A stretch of DNA of 64,000 nt from Strigops habroptila (taxonomy: Eukaryota > Chordata > Aves > Psittaciformes > Psittacidae), in NCBI RefSeq assembly GCF_004027225.2, contig NC_044288.2, positions 22,392,744-22,456,743 of the forward strand, given 5' to 3'. The position numbers and the translations under genes were made by a program. Under the pieces are notes generated by a model. It was given only the letters and a program-made list of their open reading frames with translations. It made no database searches and was not told the origin of the DNA. Positions within the stretch are counted from its first letter, which is position 1. Each line of letters starts with the position of its first letter. This document shows, piece after piece, positions 51,360 to 61,168 of the stretch.

Positions 51360-54300
51360 CTACTCATGCAGCAGAGCTCTGCTGCTTCCTGCAATATGTC
51401 TTCTTTGTGGGTTTTTTAATCATTATTTTATTAAAGGAGCAGGGTCAGTGCTATCAGATCTCTTTCTGAGGGTGCTCTCTCAGTCTTGTGCAGCCTTATT
51501 GCTTTTAATATTGCAGCACCGCTGGTTTGCTTTGCTGGGAACATCCACAGATTGATTTGCAGATTCTTCTGTCACCTGTATCAGAAAGTCCCTTTCTCCT
51601 CACGCCCCTGTGCTGAGAGAAACAAAGAGTAAAGAAAGGTAGATGTTATCTGGTGCTTCTCAGATACAAAAGCGATTTCTGAGAGCTGCAGAGCCAGTTA
51701 CCAACTCATAACTGTAGCTTGTTTTCGCACCGTGAATAGATTTATATTGTTGGGGTATTTTGCAATGGCAAATGAGGATGTTTACTTGGGGAGAAGCCAG
51801 GAATCTGCCTCAGTGAGCGGAATCACCCTTTTTCTGCTTGCAGAAGCCTTCCCTGGGGACATTTCTCTGCTGTAGAGGACAGAGTGGTGCTGGAATGTGT
51901 TTCTGGAGGGGGAGAGTCTCGTGTCCCTCCTGGGTTTCTCTTGCTGGGCAGGTCAGTGTGTCCCAGCTCAGGGCGCAAGGGGTAGGTAGGGGATGGGGAA
52001 GCTGCTCCAGGAGGGCAGTGGGTTATTGCATCATCTCGTTATGAGATTTGAGTATCTGTGTATGATGTAAAACCTACCTGGTTATTTTTAATGCCTCCCT
52101 GTGGCTGTGTCATGTGTTGATGCTCAGTCTTGTCCGCGTGCAGAACTGCAAAACCACTTGTGGCCCACACTAAATGGGATAATGTACTGGAGAAGAGCCA
52201 GGCAGGATGAGACTGTTCTCATTTGGTGATGAAACACAGTTGGTCACTTGGCGGGTCTCAAAAGAGAGAAATGGAGTTACTTGGATATTACTACGTGGTG
52301 TATATTCAGCACAGCAGCTTTTAGTTATCCTGCATATAACGTGCCTGGTTCTTGCCTTAGCTGTGAGCGTGGTGGAAGCATGTTCTGTTTTCCATTTGTT
52401 TATTTATTTATCACCTTGTTTTCCCTCTCTGCGAGGCTTGATATAGGTATAAAGCTTCACCAATGTACACACAACAGAATAACAGATACCTGTGATTTGG
52501 TTACAAGGCAATAATTTAAGTCGACAGGTTTAGCTGATAACATAAAGCACAAGAGGGGAATAGCATCGGTTTATAAATGTCAGCAGAACCCCTGTGAGTG
52601 AGTTGCTGCCTTGAAGCCGACTCTGGGGCTGTTATTCCATCTAATATATTAGAAGAAGAAATAAACAGATGCCTGAAAAAATCTGGCTGACCAAGATTAA
52701 AAGAGCAGGGCTATAAATTAATTCTTCCTCGGTGTCACTTTAAGGAACTCTCAGGACGGACGGAGCACATCCAAGGAAGATGAAGGCAGGACCTCCGACA
52801 GACCAGGTTTAAGCTGTGGATGCCTGGACACGTGGGCAGCAGCCAGGCAGGGGGCTGGCTTCTCCAGAGAGCCGGGAAAGTCAGAGTGGTTGTGTGGGAG
52901 AGCAAAGCCTCTCCTGGTGCTTCCACAGCTGATAAAAGGATTAGATTGAGAACGGGAATAACACCCTCCTAGCAGCGTGTTGCCACAGGATCAGTGTCTC
53001 TTGCGTGGAAAATAAAAGCTGTCACTTTGCTTTGACATTTATCCCCAATAAATCCCTTGTCATTCGTGCAGTGACAAGGGTTTTCTTACCCTCTGGAAGT
53101 ACTTTGCCTTTACTTTTCGGCTGCAAGGTGAAAGGCTGAGTGAAGTGATTGAGGGGCAGGCGGGTGGCACATCTCTGTTGGCGGCGCTGGGTGGTCTGCT
53201 TAAACCCCATGGCTTTCTCTTGGATCCATCAAGCCAAGTTGATACAGTAACACATGTTCAAATCAGTTTAGTTGTGGTTTAAAAAATTCCCAAGTATGGG
53301 AAAAGAATACAACTGGTTGTGGAGGAAGGAGTTTGCTGGCTTCCTCCTCCACCAGCGATAGCCTTTTCTGCAGGGGGTTTGCAGCTATTTCCACTCACTG
53401 GGTAGTTAATTTGGAGGTGGGAAATTAATTAGAATGGAAACTCTTCTTTCTCTTTATAAGGAGCAAGGGAGTAGGACAAGATGAGATCTAGGGTTTGGAG
53501 ATCTCTGGTAAGTGAGACCGTTCAGTAACACACACACGCAGTGCATTCTATTTGGATAGACATCTTTCATTTTCCTGAGGTGTCAAGGAGAGAAAAGGTC
53601 ACAAAATTGCTTAAATATAAACTTGTTTTGATGTTTTTTTTAATTGAGTTTCATTTCCCAAATGCAACTTACTAAAACAATAAGTAAAACATTAATTTCT
53701 CTAGGAAAAAAGCTATTAAGAGTATGATTCTCTATTAACAGCACATGAAGCTGTGTAATTGCTTACATATGTTTTGCTCCAGTGCGTGCTCCTAGTTGTT
53801 GAGTAGGTACCAAATTAAAGGTATCAAAGAGAATCAACTGTTTTTAAGGGAAGTGCCTGGAAGCTACATAGTGAAACATGATTAAAATTCAGGTTTTCCA
53901 GCTTCCTCGTTTAAATCAGCATTTTTAATCACATTATTCAACTCAACCCACCCTCAAACACACTATGAATAAAGCTCTAAATACCCCAGACTAAATGAGA
54001 CTGAAGACCTCCTCCTGCCTGAAACATCTGGAATGTTTTGTAGTGACTACACCAATCTTTTTGCGGAAAACAGAGCTGTCTCTCTGGGTTTATTTAATAA
54101 AGCAGTGTGTTTGTCCTACTGTGGCGTGAACCTGTGCTGCTGTTCACAGGGGCAAGAAGGAATCCCTGCAGCAACCAAAGCCGCTTAAATATGTCAAGGC
54201 TGGGATTTCCGCTCTGGCGTTTGGATGGTCTTGGTCAAATCTCATTTAGGGAAGTGTAAAGAAGCAGGAAAAGTTTGTGTCTTCTCTGATGGCAACCTCC

Positions 54301-54725
54301 TTAATTCAGTTGTGCTGGGTTTGTGTGCACCAGGGTTTGTGTTTTATTTACTGCTGGCTGAAAATAGAAGCTGTGATGTCGGTGAGCCGGGGGGTCCCTC
54401 AGCCCCTCTGGGGGCTGCTTCCTTACCTTCCCCTTTGGTGTTTCTTTAAAGCAAAACCCGTCAGCCTCGTTCCTCTCCCCTGGCAACTGAGTGAACTAAT
54501 GGAACCAGATGCACCAGGAGCACGACAGACAGAATATACTGTACTCTGCTAACGGGGACACTTATGTCTCGCTGTGTCTGACAATTTAGGAGTTGCTTCA
54601 GTGAGTGCTGTGCTTGTAACCTGGGCTGTCCCAGAGGTCTGACCTGGCGAGGAAAAGCACTGGCTGTGAGAGGGAAGGACCCAGCTCACCCCTCGCTTTC
54701 TCCCCAAGTGGTGTTTGTGCCTGTG

Positions 54726-55129
54726 AGTCACAGAATCGCAGACTGGTTTGGGTTGGAAGGGACCTTAAAGCTCCTCCAGTTCCAAGCGCCTGCCATGGGG
54801 GCAGGGACACCTTCCACTAGAGCAGGTTGCTCCAAGCCCCTGTGTCCAACCTGGCCACTGGGAGCTGCTCTAAGGTCTCCCCTTCAGGAGCCTTCTCTTC
54901 TCCAGGCTGCCCCAGCCCAGCTCTCTCAGCCTGGCTCCAGAGCAGAGCTGCTCCAGCCCTCGCAGCAGCTCCGGGGCCTCCTCTGGCCTCGCTCCAGCAG
55001 CTCCACGTCCCTCTGGTGCTGCTGCCCCAGAGCTGGATCAGGACTGCAGGGGTGTCTCCCCAGAGCGCAGCAGAGGGGCAGAATCCCCTCCCTGACCTGC
55101 TGCTCACGCTCTGGGGGTGCAGCCCAGCT
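54726..55129 (-). repeat. CR1 LINE 3' fragment with internal deletion (young)
   Basis: Antisense. After TGTGTCCAACCTGGCC (54856) it jumps to ACTGGGAGCTGCTC, losing about 200 bases. It ends at GGGTGCAGCCCAGCT, where an 8-base-arm hairpin (55127-55147) starts. Confidence 0.92.
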
Positions 55130-55147
55130 ACTACATCAAGTAGTAGC
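55127..55147. repeat. small inverted repeat at a CR1 edge
   Basis: GCTACTAC (55127-55134) and GTAGTAGC (55140-55147) are perfect inverted arms around a five-base loop, overlapping the end of the CR1 copy. Confidence 0.75.
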
Positions 55148-55857
55148 ATCAAGAAGCTTCTATATTAAGAAGCAGCAACCTGATATTGCCACCTCTCCAT
55201 CCCAGCACAACTGTTGGCTATCACGATATGCTTGTGATAAATTATGACCAAGGAAGCCCACTAAATTTCCCATCTTTTCTGTATGTAAACCCAAAACTTA
55301 ATGTATTCTGTGTATTTTTGTTGTCAGGTAGTAGTGATCATATATTCCTTTTAATACAATATTTCCAAACCAACACAGCCTCGCCTCGGTATGCTTGATA
55401 TTCCCCGTACCCAGCTGTACTCTGCAGTGTGCTTTGATTTCCCTTTGGCAGCTGTACTTTACGCTGTCTACCCTAATCAGCAACTAATTCCCCTTTCTCT
55501 AGACTCCAAATCCGCTCCTGATGTGGAGCTTTAGTGCTTTATCAGGAACTGGCCTGGGAAGGAGGAGGGAGCTGATGCTCTGCCAGGCTCAGGATCCTGT
55601 AGCACAAGCTGGCCCGGCTGCACAGGGCTGTGTTCAGTGGGTAAAGGTGGCATTTCTGCAAGGTTCAAGCAGCACTTGTGTCCAAGGGGTGTTGATGGAG
55701 GGGAGAGTAGTTGGCGGTGGATCTCCTGCTCCTGTTCACCATGTGGGACGAGGCTTTTATCCCTCTCTTGGGTAGGAGCGTGCGCCTTCACCTTGCGTTA
55801 CATGCACAAAACTGGAATAACATACATGCTCTAAAATAACCCTGCCTTTGTTTATAG

Positions 55858-55978
55858 GTCAAGCTGTTCCTGCAGGGTCGCATGTACGGCTGAACCTGCA
55901 GACAGGAGACAGAGAAGTCAAGCTCCCAGATAGTGAAAATGGGAAAAGCGATACAAGAAAAGAGAGAAGAAGAAAAAG
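55858..55978 (+). CDS. SIL1: SIL1 coding exon 4 (residues 81-120 plus two bases)
   Basis: The acceptor is at 55856-55857 (tttgtttatag) and the donor GTACAG begins at 55979. The exon is 121 nt, phase 1 in and phase 2 out. It encodes [17 protein letters not shown] (81-97), virtually identical to mammalian SIL1. A more variable, charged stretch ends in a run of basic residues (KERRRK, 115-120) that continues with R121 across the next junction. Mammals have a less compact basic stretch here. The upstream intron is about 25 kb, while the downstream intron is only 1.3 kb. Confidence 0.96.
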
Positions 55979-57297
55979 GTACAGCGATGCAAAGCATCGG
56001 GGTGGGTGGGCTGTGGGATTCGTGTCTTTTATTGGAGGCCAGCTTCCCTGATGTACTCAGTTGCTGTCTCTTCCCAAGACTTAATTGCTGGTTTAAGAGT
56101 TCAGCAGTGCTGGAAACGGAGCCCTGTCCTTTGTGATGCCTTTGGGGTGGTGGTAGAAGTGCCCCGAGTGCATGTTCAGAGACACCTTCATGGCTTCTGA
56201 TGCCACAACACTGAAACTAAATTTGCAACATGGCTTCTTTGAATGACTTTCAGTCCTTTGAAATATCTGAGCTTAAACTTTCTGAGCTTAAACTGTCAGA
56301 GCACTTGCGAGGGGCTTTGTTTGCCTTGACCTGAGCCAGTACTGTGGTGTTAGCTCGGTGCAGTCAGTGGGCTTGCAGCGTTCATTTACACATCAGTGCC
56401 TGCTGGTGTTCTCCTTGGATCACACACAGCCTTCCTGTACCCACATCTTTATATTTGTTCTCAAAGTCTCACTGGTGCTGACTTTCCTATTCACACCCTC
56501 CTACCAAAGACAGGTTTATGGGGGGAAGTTTCTTTCCTCAAGTGTGGGGGATTTACTGATGCTTCCCTCAGTCCCCCAGTTCCTCCTGTTCAGAGCATGG
56601 AAAAGCTCTTCAGCTTCATGATGCCTCAACAGCTGGCTTTCCTTTTTTCTGTGCAGGAGTGTTTGTGGCTCAGATAAACACTCTCTGAACCAACGAGAGA
56701 AGCATAAAGAACAATACAACATGGATTTTAGCACTTCTGTGTGATTTCTGCTTGGATTTACCCTTGCCCTAACTTTGTATATGGTAGTCATTAGAACTTC
56801 AGCTGTAAATCTCTTTGTTAAAGCTTGAAAGTCCTTAGTGGTGATTTAGTGGCAGTGGTGGTTATTTGTTTTTCCTCTGAAACATTTCCTGCTTTTCTGT
56901 ATTGCAACATTAAATTCAGAGGCATAAATTAACGCTAGAATCCCAGACTGGTTTGGGTTGAAGGGACCTTAAAGCTCCTCCAGCTCCAACCCCTGCCACA
57001 GGCAGGGACACCTTCCACGAGAGCAGGTTGCTCCAAGCCCCTGTGTCCAACCTGGCCTTGAACACTGCCAGGGATGGGGCAGCCACAGTTTCTCTGGGAA
57101 AAGTCTGTGCCAGCGCCTCAGCACCCTCACAGGGAAGAGCTTCTGCCTCAGAGCTCATCTCAATCTCCCCTCTGGCAGGTTAAAGCCATTCCCCTTGGCC
57201 TGTCCCTACAGGCCTCTGTCCAAAGCCCCTCTCCAGGTTTCTTGTACAGATACAACTGTTCACTCATTAACATGTTTTGTTTTGTTTCCTCTGCAAG
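55979..57297 (+). other. SIL1: SIL1 intron 4 (1.3 kb)
   Basis: This short intron has one antisense CR1 (56936-57241) that ends 56 bases before exon 5. A perfect 14-base direct repeat (tctgagcttaaact) occurs at 56266 and 56281. Nothing else is recognisable. Confidence 0.9.
56936..57241 (-). repeat. CR1 LINE 3' fragment (young, variant subfamily), directly upstream of SIL1 exon 5
   Basis: Antisense copy from tail (tagaatcccagactgg) to CTCTCCAGGTTTC. It carries GGGAAAAGTCTGTGCC and CCTTGGCCTGTCCC. Its end is 56 bases before exon 5. Bases 57105-57241 are complementary to 57978-58114 in the next CR1 copy with three mismatches. Confidence 0.94.
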
Positions 57298-57394
57298 GCT
57301 GGGCAAGGTGGATGTTGACTCAACTTCATTCACATCCCAGGAGCTCAAAAAGGCACTGGCTAAAATGAAGGAAAGTGAGAAGGCAGAAAGAAAG
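57298..57394 (+). CDS. SIL1: SIL1 coding exon 5 (residues 121-153)
   Basis: The acceptor is at 57296-57297 (gtttcctctgcaag) and the donor GTAAGG begins at 57395. The exon is 97 nt, phase 2 in and phase 0 out, so skipping it would shift the frame. It encodes TSQELKKALAKMKE (134-147), matching the TSQDLKSALAKFKE helix of mammalian SIL1, followed by a lysine/glutamate-rich segment. The exon is bracketed by an antisense CR1 copy ending at 57241 and a sense CR1 copy starting at about 57803. These form a near-perfect inverted repeat. An open frame runs in from the upstream CR1 in the same frame, but the authentic acceptor is well supported. Confidence 0.96.
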
Positions 57395-57802
57395 GTAAGG
57401 AGAGATCCCTGTTTCTAAAGTGATGCACATGGATGTGAACACCCTACATTACATGTCTCTAGAAATATGATGGCTAAAGTAATTGCATGGGAAAATACTG
57501 TGCAGGCACATCTTTTGGTGAACATGGACCTAAAATGCCTTTGCTAGCCTGGTGGTGATATAGTTCCCTGGGAAACTCACCCCTTTTTGTACTAATCCTG
57601 GGTTTTCTGTAAGAATGGAAAATTTTTGTTCAGTTCCATTTTATTAATTTTAAACTTCAAGGCCTTGTGTTGCAAGCTGCTAATAAGTACTTCAGTGTGT
57701 TCTCAACAGTTGAAGGTGTTTCTCAGTAATAATCATCCCACGGGCTGTTGTGGGGAGAGGGGCTGCAGTGGTGGAATGGGCGGGGATCAGCAGTTTGCTG
57801 AC

Positions 57803-58157
57803 AGGAGGGACTTGGAGCTGCTGGAGCAGGGCCAGAGGAGGCCCCGGAGCTGCTGCGAGGGCTGGAGCAGCTCTGCTCTGGAGCCAGGCTGAGAGAGCTG
57901 GGCTGGGGCAGCCTGGAGAAGAGAAGGCTCCTGAAGGGGAGACCTTAGAGCAGCTCCAGGGCCTAAAGGGGCTCCAGGAAACCTGGAGAGGGGCTTTGGA
58001 CAAGGGCCTGTAGGGACAGGACAAGGGGAATGGCTTTAACCTGCCAGAGGGGAGATTGAGATGAGCTCTGAGGCAGAAGCTCTTCCCTGTGAGGGTGCTG
58101 AGGCGCTGGCACAGGGTGCCCAGAGAAGGTCCCTTCCAACCCAAACTAGTTTGTGAT
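57803..58157 (+). repeat. CR1 LINE 3' fragment with internal deletion (young), downstream of SIL1 exon 5
   Basis: Sense copy from AGGGACTTGGAGCTGCTGG. After GGTGCCCAGAGAAG (58128) it jumps to GTCCCTTCCAACC, with AAG shared at both sides of the junction and about 150 bases lost. It ends in the tail (tctgtgattctgtgattct). Confidence 0.93.
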
Positions 58158-58289
58158 TCTGTGATTCTTGGTGTACCAATGCTCAAGTGAAGCTGTGGGA
58201 CCTTTCTTGTGAACCCAAAGCAGGTATGGTCGGGAAGCTGTGATGCTGCTCCCCCCAGTTTTCTGATACCAATGTGATTAGAATTAATC

Positions 58290-58317
58290 CATTATTAATT
58301 GACCTGAATTAATAATG
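58290..58317. repeat. AT-rich perfect inverted repeat (11-base arms)
   Basis: CATTATTAATT (58290-58300) and AATTAATAATG (58307-58317) flank a six-base loop (GACCTG) in intron 5. Confidence 0.85.
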
Positions 58318-59616
58318 AAAAAAACATCACTTTCAAACACTTGTGTGAGCCTAGGGGCTGATTCCCTTTCCCTTGTTTGGGTGTATTTTTATCCATTGAT
58401 TTGATTTCTTTATTCAACTGCCACTTGGTTCACAGAAACAATTGCAGACCCCCAATGTGGACTGGGCTGCAGCGTGATGGTGTTTGTGAAGGAAGTTTGC
58501 CATTCACTGTCATCCTTGGTTTAGGTCTCAATCTCATGCCCTGGGTAGTAAAACCCAAATGGCCATGCTGAAGCATAGGCTGATGTCACCTTATATAAGC
58601 TCTGAGTTTACTATTTAGTTACAAATAGTCCACAACCCAAAGTTAAATAGAATAAAAGTGCTGCTTCCAGCCCTCACCAGGCTTGGAGCTGGTCCCCAGC
58701 CACTGACATGCCACTGGGGGGATGAGACCTACCAGGTGGATCACAGCCTTTCTCTCCTCTTCCCTCAGCAGTATTTCCTTAGGCCCTAGTCCTCCTGCTG
58801 CCTTGATGTCGGCTCAGTCGAAGGAGAACTGAGGTATGAGTTAAGGCTTAGAGTTGCAGAAAGTCCTTTTTCCCCCCTATCTGGCACCAGGGCATTATTT
58901 CATTTTCTGCAAGTTTACTTATGCAGCAGCAGCATCAGTAATAGCAGGACTTCTTGAAATGAGGGTCATTTAAATGCAAAAATTAGTGATCTTCTTTCAT
59001 GTGAAAATAAGCCATATTTTAAAAAGCCCTGTTAGAGAATAGCTATTGTCCCAGCAACTGGGCTCAAACCAGCTACACCTAATGGACCTAAAGTACTCCA
59101 TTTAAAATCACTCCTGCAGGGAGCAAATTCATCCTCAAAGTAACTGTGTCAAAGTAAATTGAGTTACACCAAGCGTGCTCCCATCACCGCTCTCACTAAA
59201 GCAGTTCTGTGTGGCTGGGGTGGGGATGGTGGTCTGTGCAACTCCATGATACCTACAGTAATTAAGGAGCAGTCATTAGTACTGATTGTAGGGCTGCTGT
59301 TAGGCTGACAGTGCTGGCACTTCCATCACCCAGGGTTTTTCTCTGCAGTGGCTCCAGCCCTCGGCTGCTGTTCGCAGCCAGGGCAGTGTTTGCAGGGGGA
59401 GCACTGCATGTGCAAACCCTCGAGTTGGGGGTCACTCCTGTGTGAAAACATGTTTCGGTGTTTGTGACACAGTCCCTTTCAAAAGGGGCTTTCTTGCTTT
59501 CTCCTGCTCTTGGGACAGCCCGTCTTCAGCGTGGGCTCACTGCTTCCTCCGTCCCCTGCAGCAGCAGGCGCTGCCCCCGCCTGTCCCAGTGCCACCAGTG
59601 CTGGTGCTGGAGAATC

Positions 59617-59990
59617 AGAATCACAGAATCATTTAGGTTGGAAAGACCTTTAGATCATTGAGTCCAACCATTACCCCAGCACTGCCAAGGCCACCACTAA
59701 CCCATGTCACCAAGGGCTTCGTCTGCACGGTGTGTGAACACTGCCCTGGGCAGCCTGTTCCAATGCCTGAGCACCCTTTGGGGGAGGAATTGTTCCTCAT
59801 CTCCATCTAAACCTGCCCTGGTGCAGCTTGAGGCCGTTTCCTCTTGTCCCATCCCTTGTTCCTTGGGAGCAGAGACCAGCCCCCTCCTGGCTCCATCCTC
59901 CTGTCAGGCAGTTGCAGAGAGCGATAAGGTCCCCCCTGAGCCTTCTCTTCCTCAGGCTAAACACCCCCATTCCCTCAGCTGTCCATCTTC
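59617..59990 (-). repeat. CR1 LINE 3' fragment (other, older subfamily)
   Basis: Starts with atcagaatcacagaatcatttaggttggaaagacc-type tail sequence, then TTGAGTCCAACCATTACCCC, GGCAGCCTGTTCCAATGCC and TGAGCCTTCTCTTCCTCAGG. This is a classic avian CR1 3' region distinct from the young subfamily. The distal boundary is approximate. Confidence 0.88.
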
Positions 59991-60282
59991 TCAGTTCCTG
60001 CCAGCTCTGGGGCTCTCTTAGATCTCTGGCAGTCTTTTCCTTCTCACCACATGCCTTTCCACAGCTCTCTTGGTTCATCGCAGCCCTTGGGGTGCTGTTT
60101 GTGTGAGGGAGACAAGCCATGCTGCAGGACAAGCTATCTGCTGGCCAAGCCCCATGGCCCGGCACTTCAGCTGCCCCCATCGTACAGCTGGTCCTCCTGT
60201 TTCTCTTTCTGACAGATTCTGGCCCTGCTAGTGAGTGCACACGTTTCCCTTAGGGATGAAGCCATCCTGAATCGTGTTAAGC

Positions 60283-60455
60283 GTTGCCCAGAGAAGCTGT
60301 GGCTGCCCCATCCCTGGCAGTGTTCAAGGCCAGGCTGGACACAGGGGCTTGGAGCAACCTGCTCTAGTGGAAGGTGTCCCTGCCCGTGGCAGGGGGTTGG
60401 GACTGGATGAGCTTTAAGGTCCCTTCAACCCAAACCAGTCTGGGATTCTGTGAAG
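60283..60455 (+). repeat. CR1 LINE 3' fragment (young, short)
   Basis: Sense copy from GTTGCCCAGAGAAGCTGTGG to the tail (ccagtctgggattctgtga). It starts at the same internal point as the copy at 9372. Confidence 0.92.
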
Positions 60456-60526
60456 TGATTGGGATGATGAACACATCGTCATACACATCCAAGAAGATCT
60501 TGGTGTTACTGGTGTGGAGTCACTGG

Positions 60527-60656
60527 GCAGTTCAGGCTGGATGGGACCTCAGGAGGTCTCCAGCCCCATCTCCAGCCTCAAGCAGGGCTGTCTGGGAGAT
60601 CAGGGAAGTTGCTCAAGGCTTTCTGCAGTCAGGTCTTGAGAACACTGACTTGCAGG
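60527..60656 (-). repeat. CR1 LINE fragment (old)
   Basis: Contains GGCTGGATGGGACCTCAGGAGGTC, then AAGCAGGGCTG, GAAGTTGCTCAAGG and CAGTCAGGTCTTGAGAAC blocks in the order seen in old CR1 3' regions (minus strand). Divergence is high and both boundaries are approximate. Confidence 0.65.
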
Positions 60657-60976
60657 CAAATGGAGAATAGCAGTGCTGCCTGCCTCTGGCCTTGACATGG
60701 CTTTGGAAGGCCCAAAAATGGTGTACAAAGCCCTTGGTACAGGCTTGGGAAGTGCTTGCTGGCACCCAAGGCACGTATCTTACAGATAACTGGGTTCCTT
60801 GGCTTCTCAGAAGGACCCTTCAACACTGCCTTGCATCTCTGAGGCACAGCAGTAAATCCTGTTTGTACAGACAGCCAGGTTCTATAGTAAATTTGGGGCT
60901 GGGGTTTCTCTGTACACGTTTCTTGGCTCTTGTTATCACCTGCCTTCAGATCTGGTTTCCTCCTTCTGCTTTCAAG

Positions 60977-61168
60977 GCCCATGAGGAAGAGGTGAGGAAG
61001 AAGTTCCGGCCCATAGAGCAGCTGAAGGAGGAGTTTGAGAAGCTGAACGTGAAGATGGAAACAGATTATGAAATTATGGTGAAATTAATCAGCAAATTCA
61101 ACAGCTCTGCCTCCACGCTGGATGAAAAAGTAGCGGCGCTTTATGATCTTGAATATTATGTTCACCAG
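60977..61168 (+). CDS. SIL1: SIL1 coding exon 6 (residues 154-217), start of the armadillo-like core
   Basis: The acceptor is at 60975-60976 (tgctttcaag) and the donor GTAACA begins at 61169. The exon is 192 nt, 64 codons, phase 0 at both ends. It encodes [15 protein letters not shown] (163-177), then [17 protein letters not shown], then [17 protein letters not shown] (201-217). All three match mammalian SIL1 closely and form the helices that open the BiP-binding armadillo domain. The sequon N195-S-S corresponds to a known N-glycosylation site in human SIL1. In mammals the next exon starts with the MDNAQDLL segment; no such sequence appears between 61169 and 64000. Confidence 0.97.

Larger units (their letters stand above)
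30833..55857 (+). other. SIL1: SIL1 intron 3 (25 kb)
   Basis: This is non-coding sequence between exons 3 and 4. It contains nine CR1 fragments, eight of them young and all in antisense orientation to SIL1, listed separately. Long CR1-free unique blocks lie at 32545-37160, 40730-43470, 46450-51160 and 51360-54725. Short AT-rich simple sequence (TG/TA) lies near 37727-37750. No exon-like open frame with matching splice sites and SIL1 homology was seen; other open frames are short and unrelated to known proteins. Confidence 0.85.
57395..60976 (+). other. SIL1: SIL1 intron 5 (3.6 kb)
   Basis: It contains a sense young CR1 (57803-58157), an older antisense CR1 of another subfamily (59617-59990), a sense young CR1 tail (60283-60455) and an old antisense CR1 (60527-60656). 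A perfect 11-base inverted repeat lies at 58290-58317. The remaining sequence is unique and non-coding. Confidence 0.9.

Noticed and set aside
57395..57418. Read-through of exon 5 past its donor
   Set aside because: The donor GTAAGG is strong, exon 6 continues the SIL1 frame exactly, and the read-through stops after a few codons.
652..58157. Recurrent similar peptides (starting MLQAPVSNLALNTARDG or MSSEAEALPCEGAEAL) that resemble a gene family
   Set aside because: They are the two strand readings of the same CR1 3' region, repeated with every copy. CR1 does not encode protein in the antisense direction.
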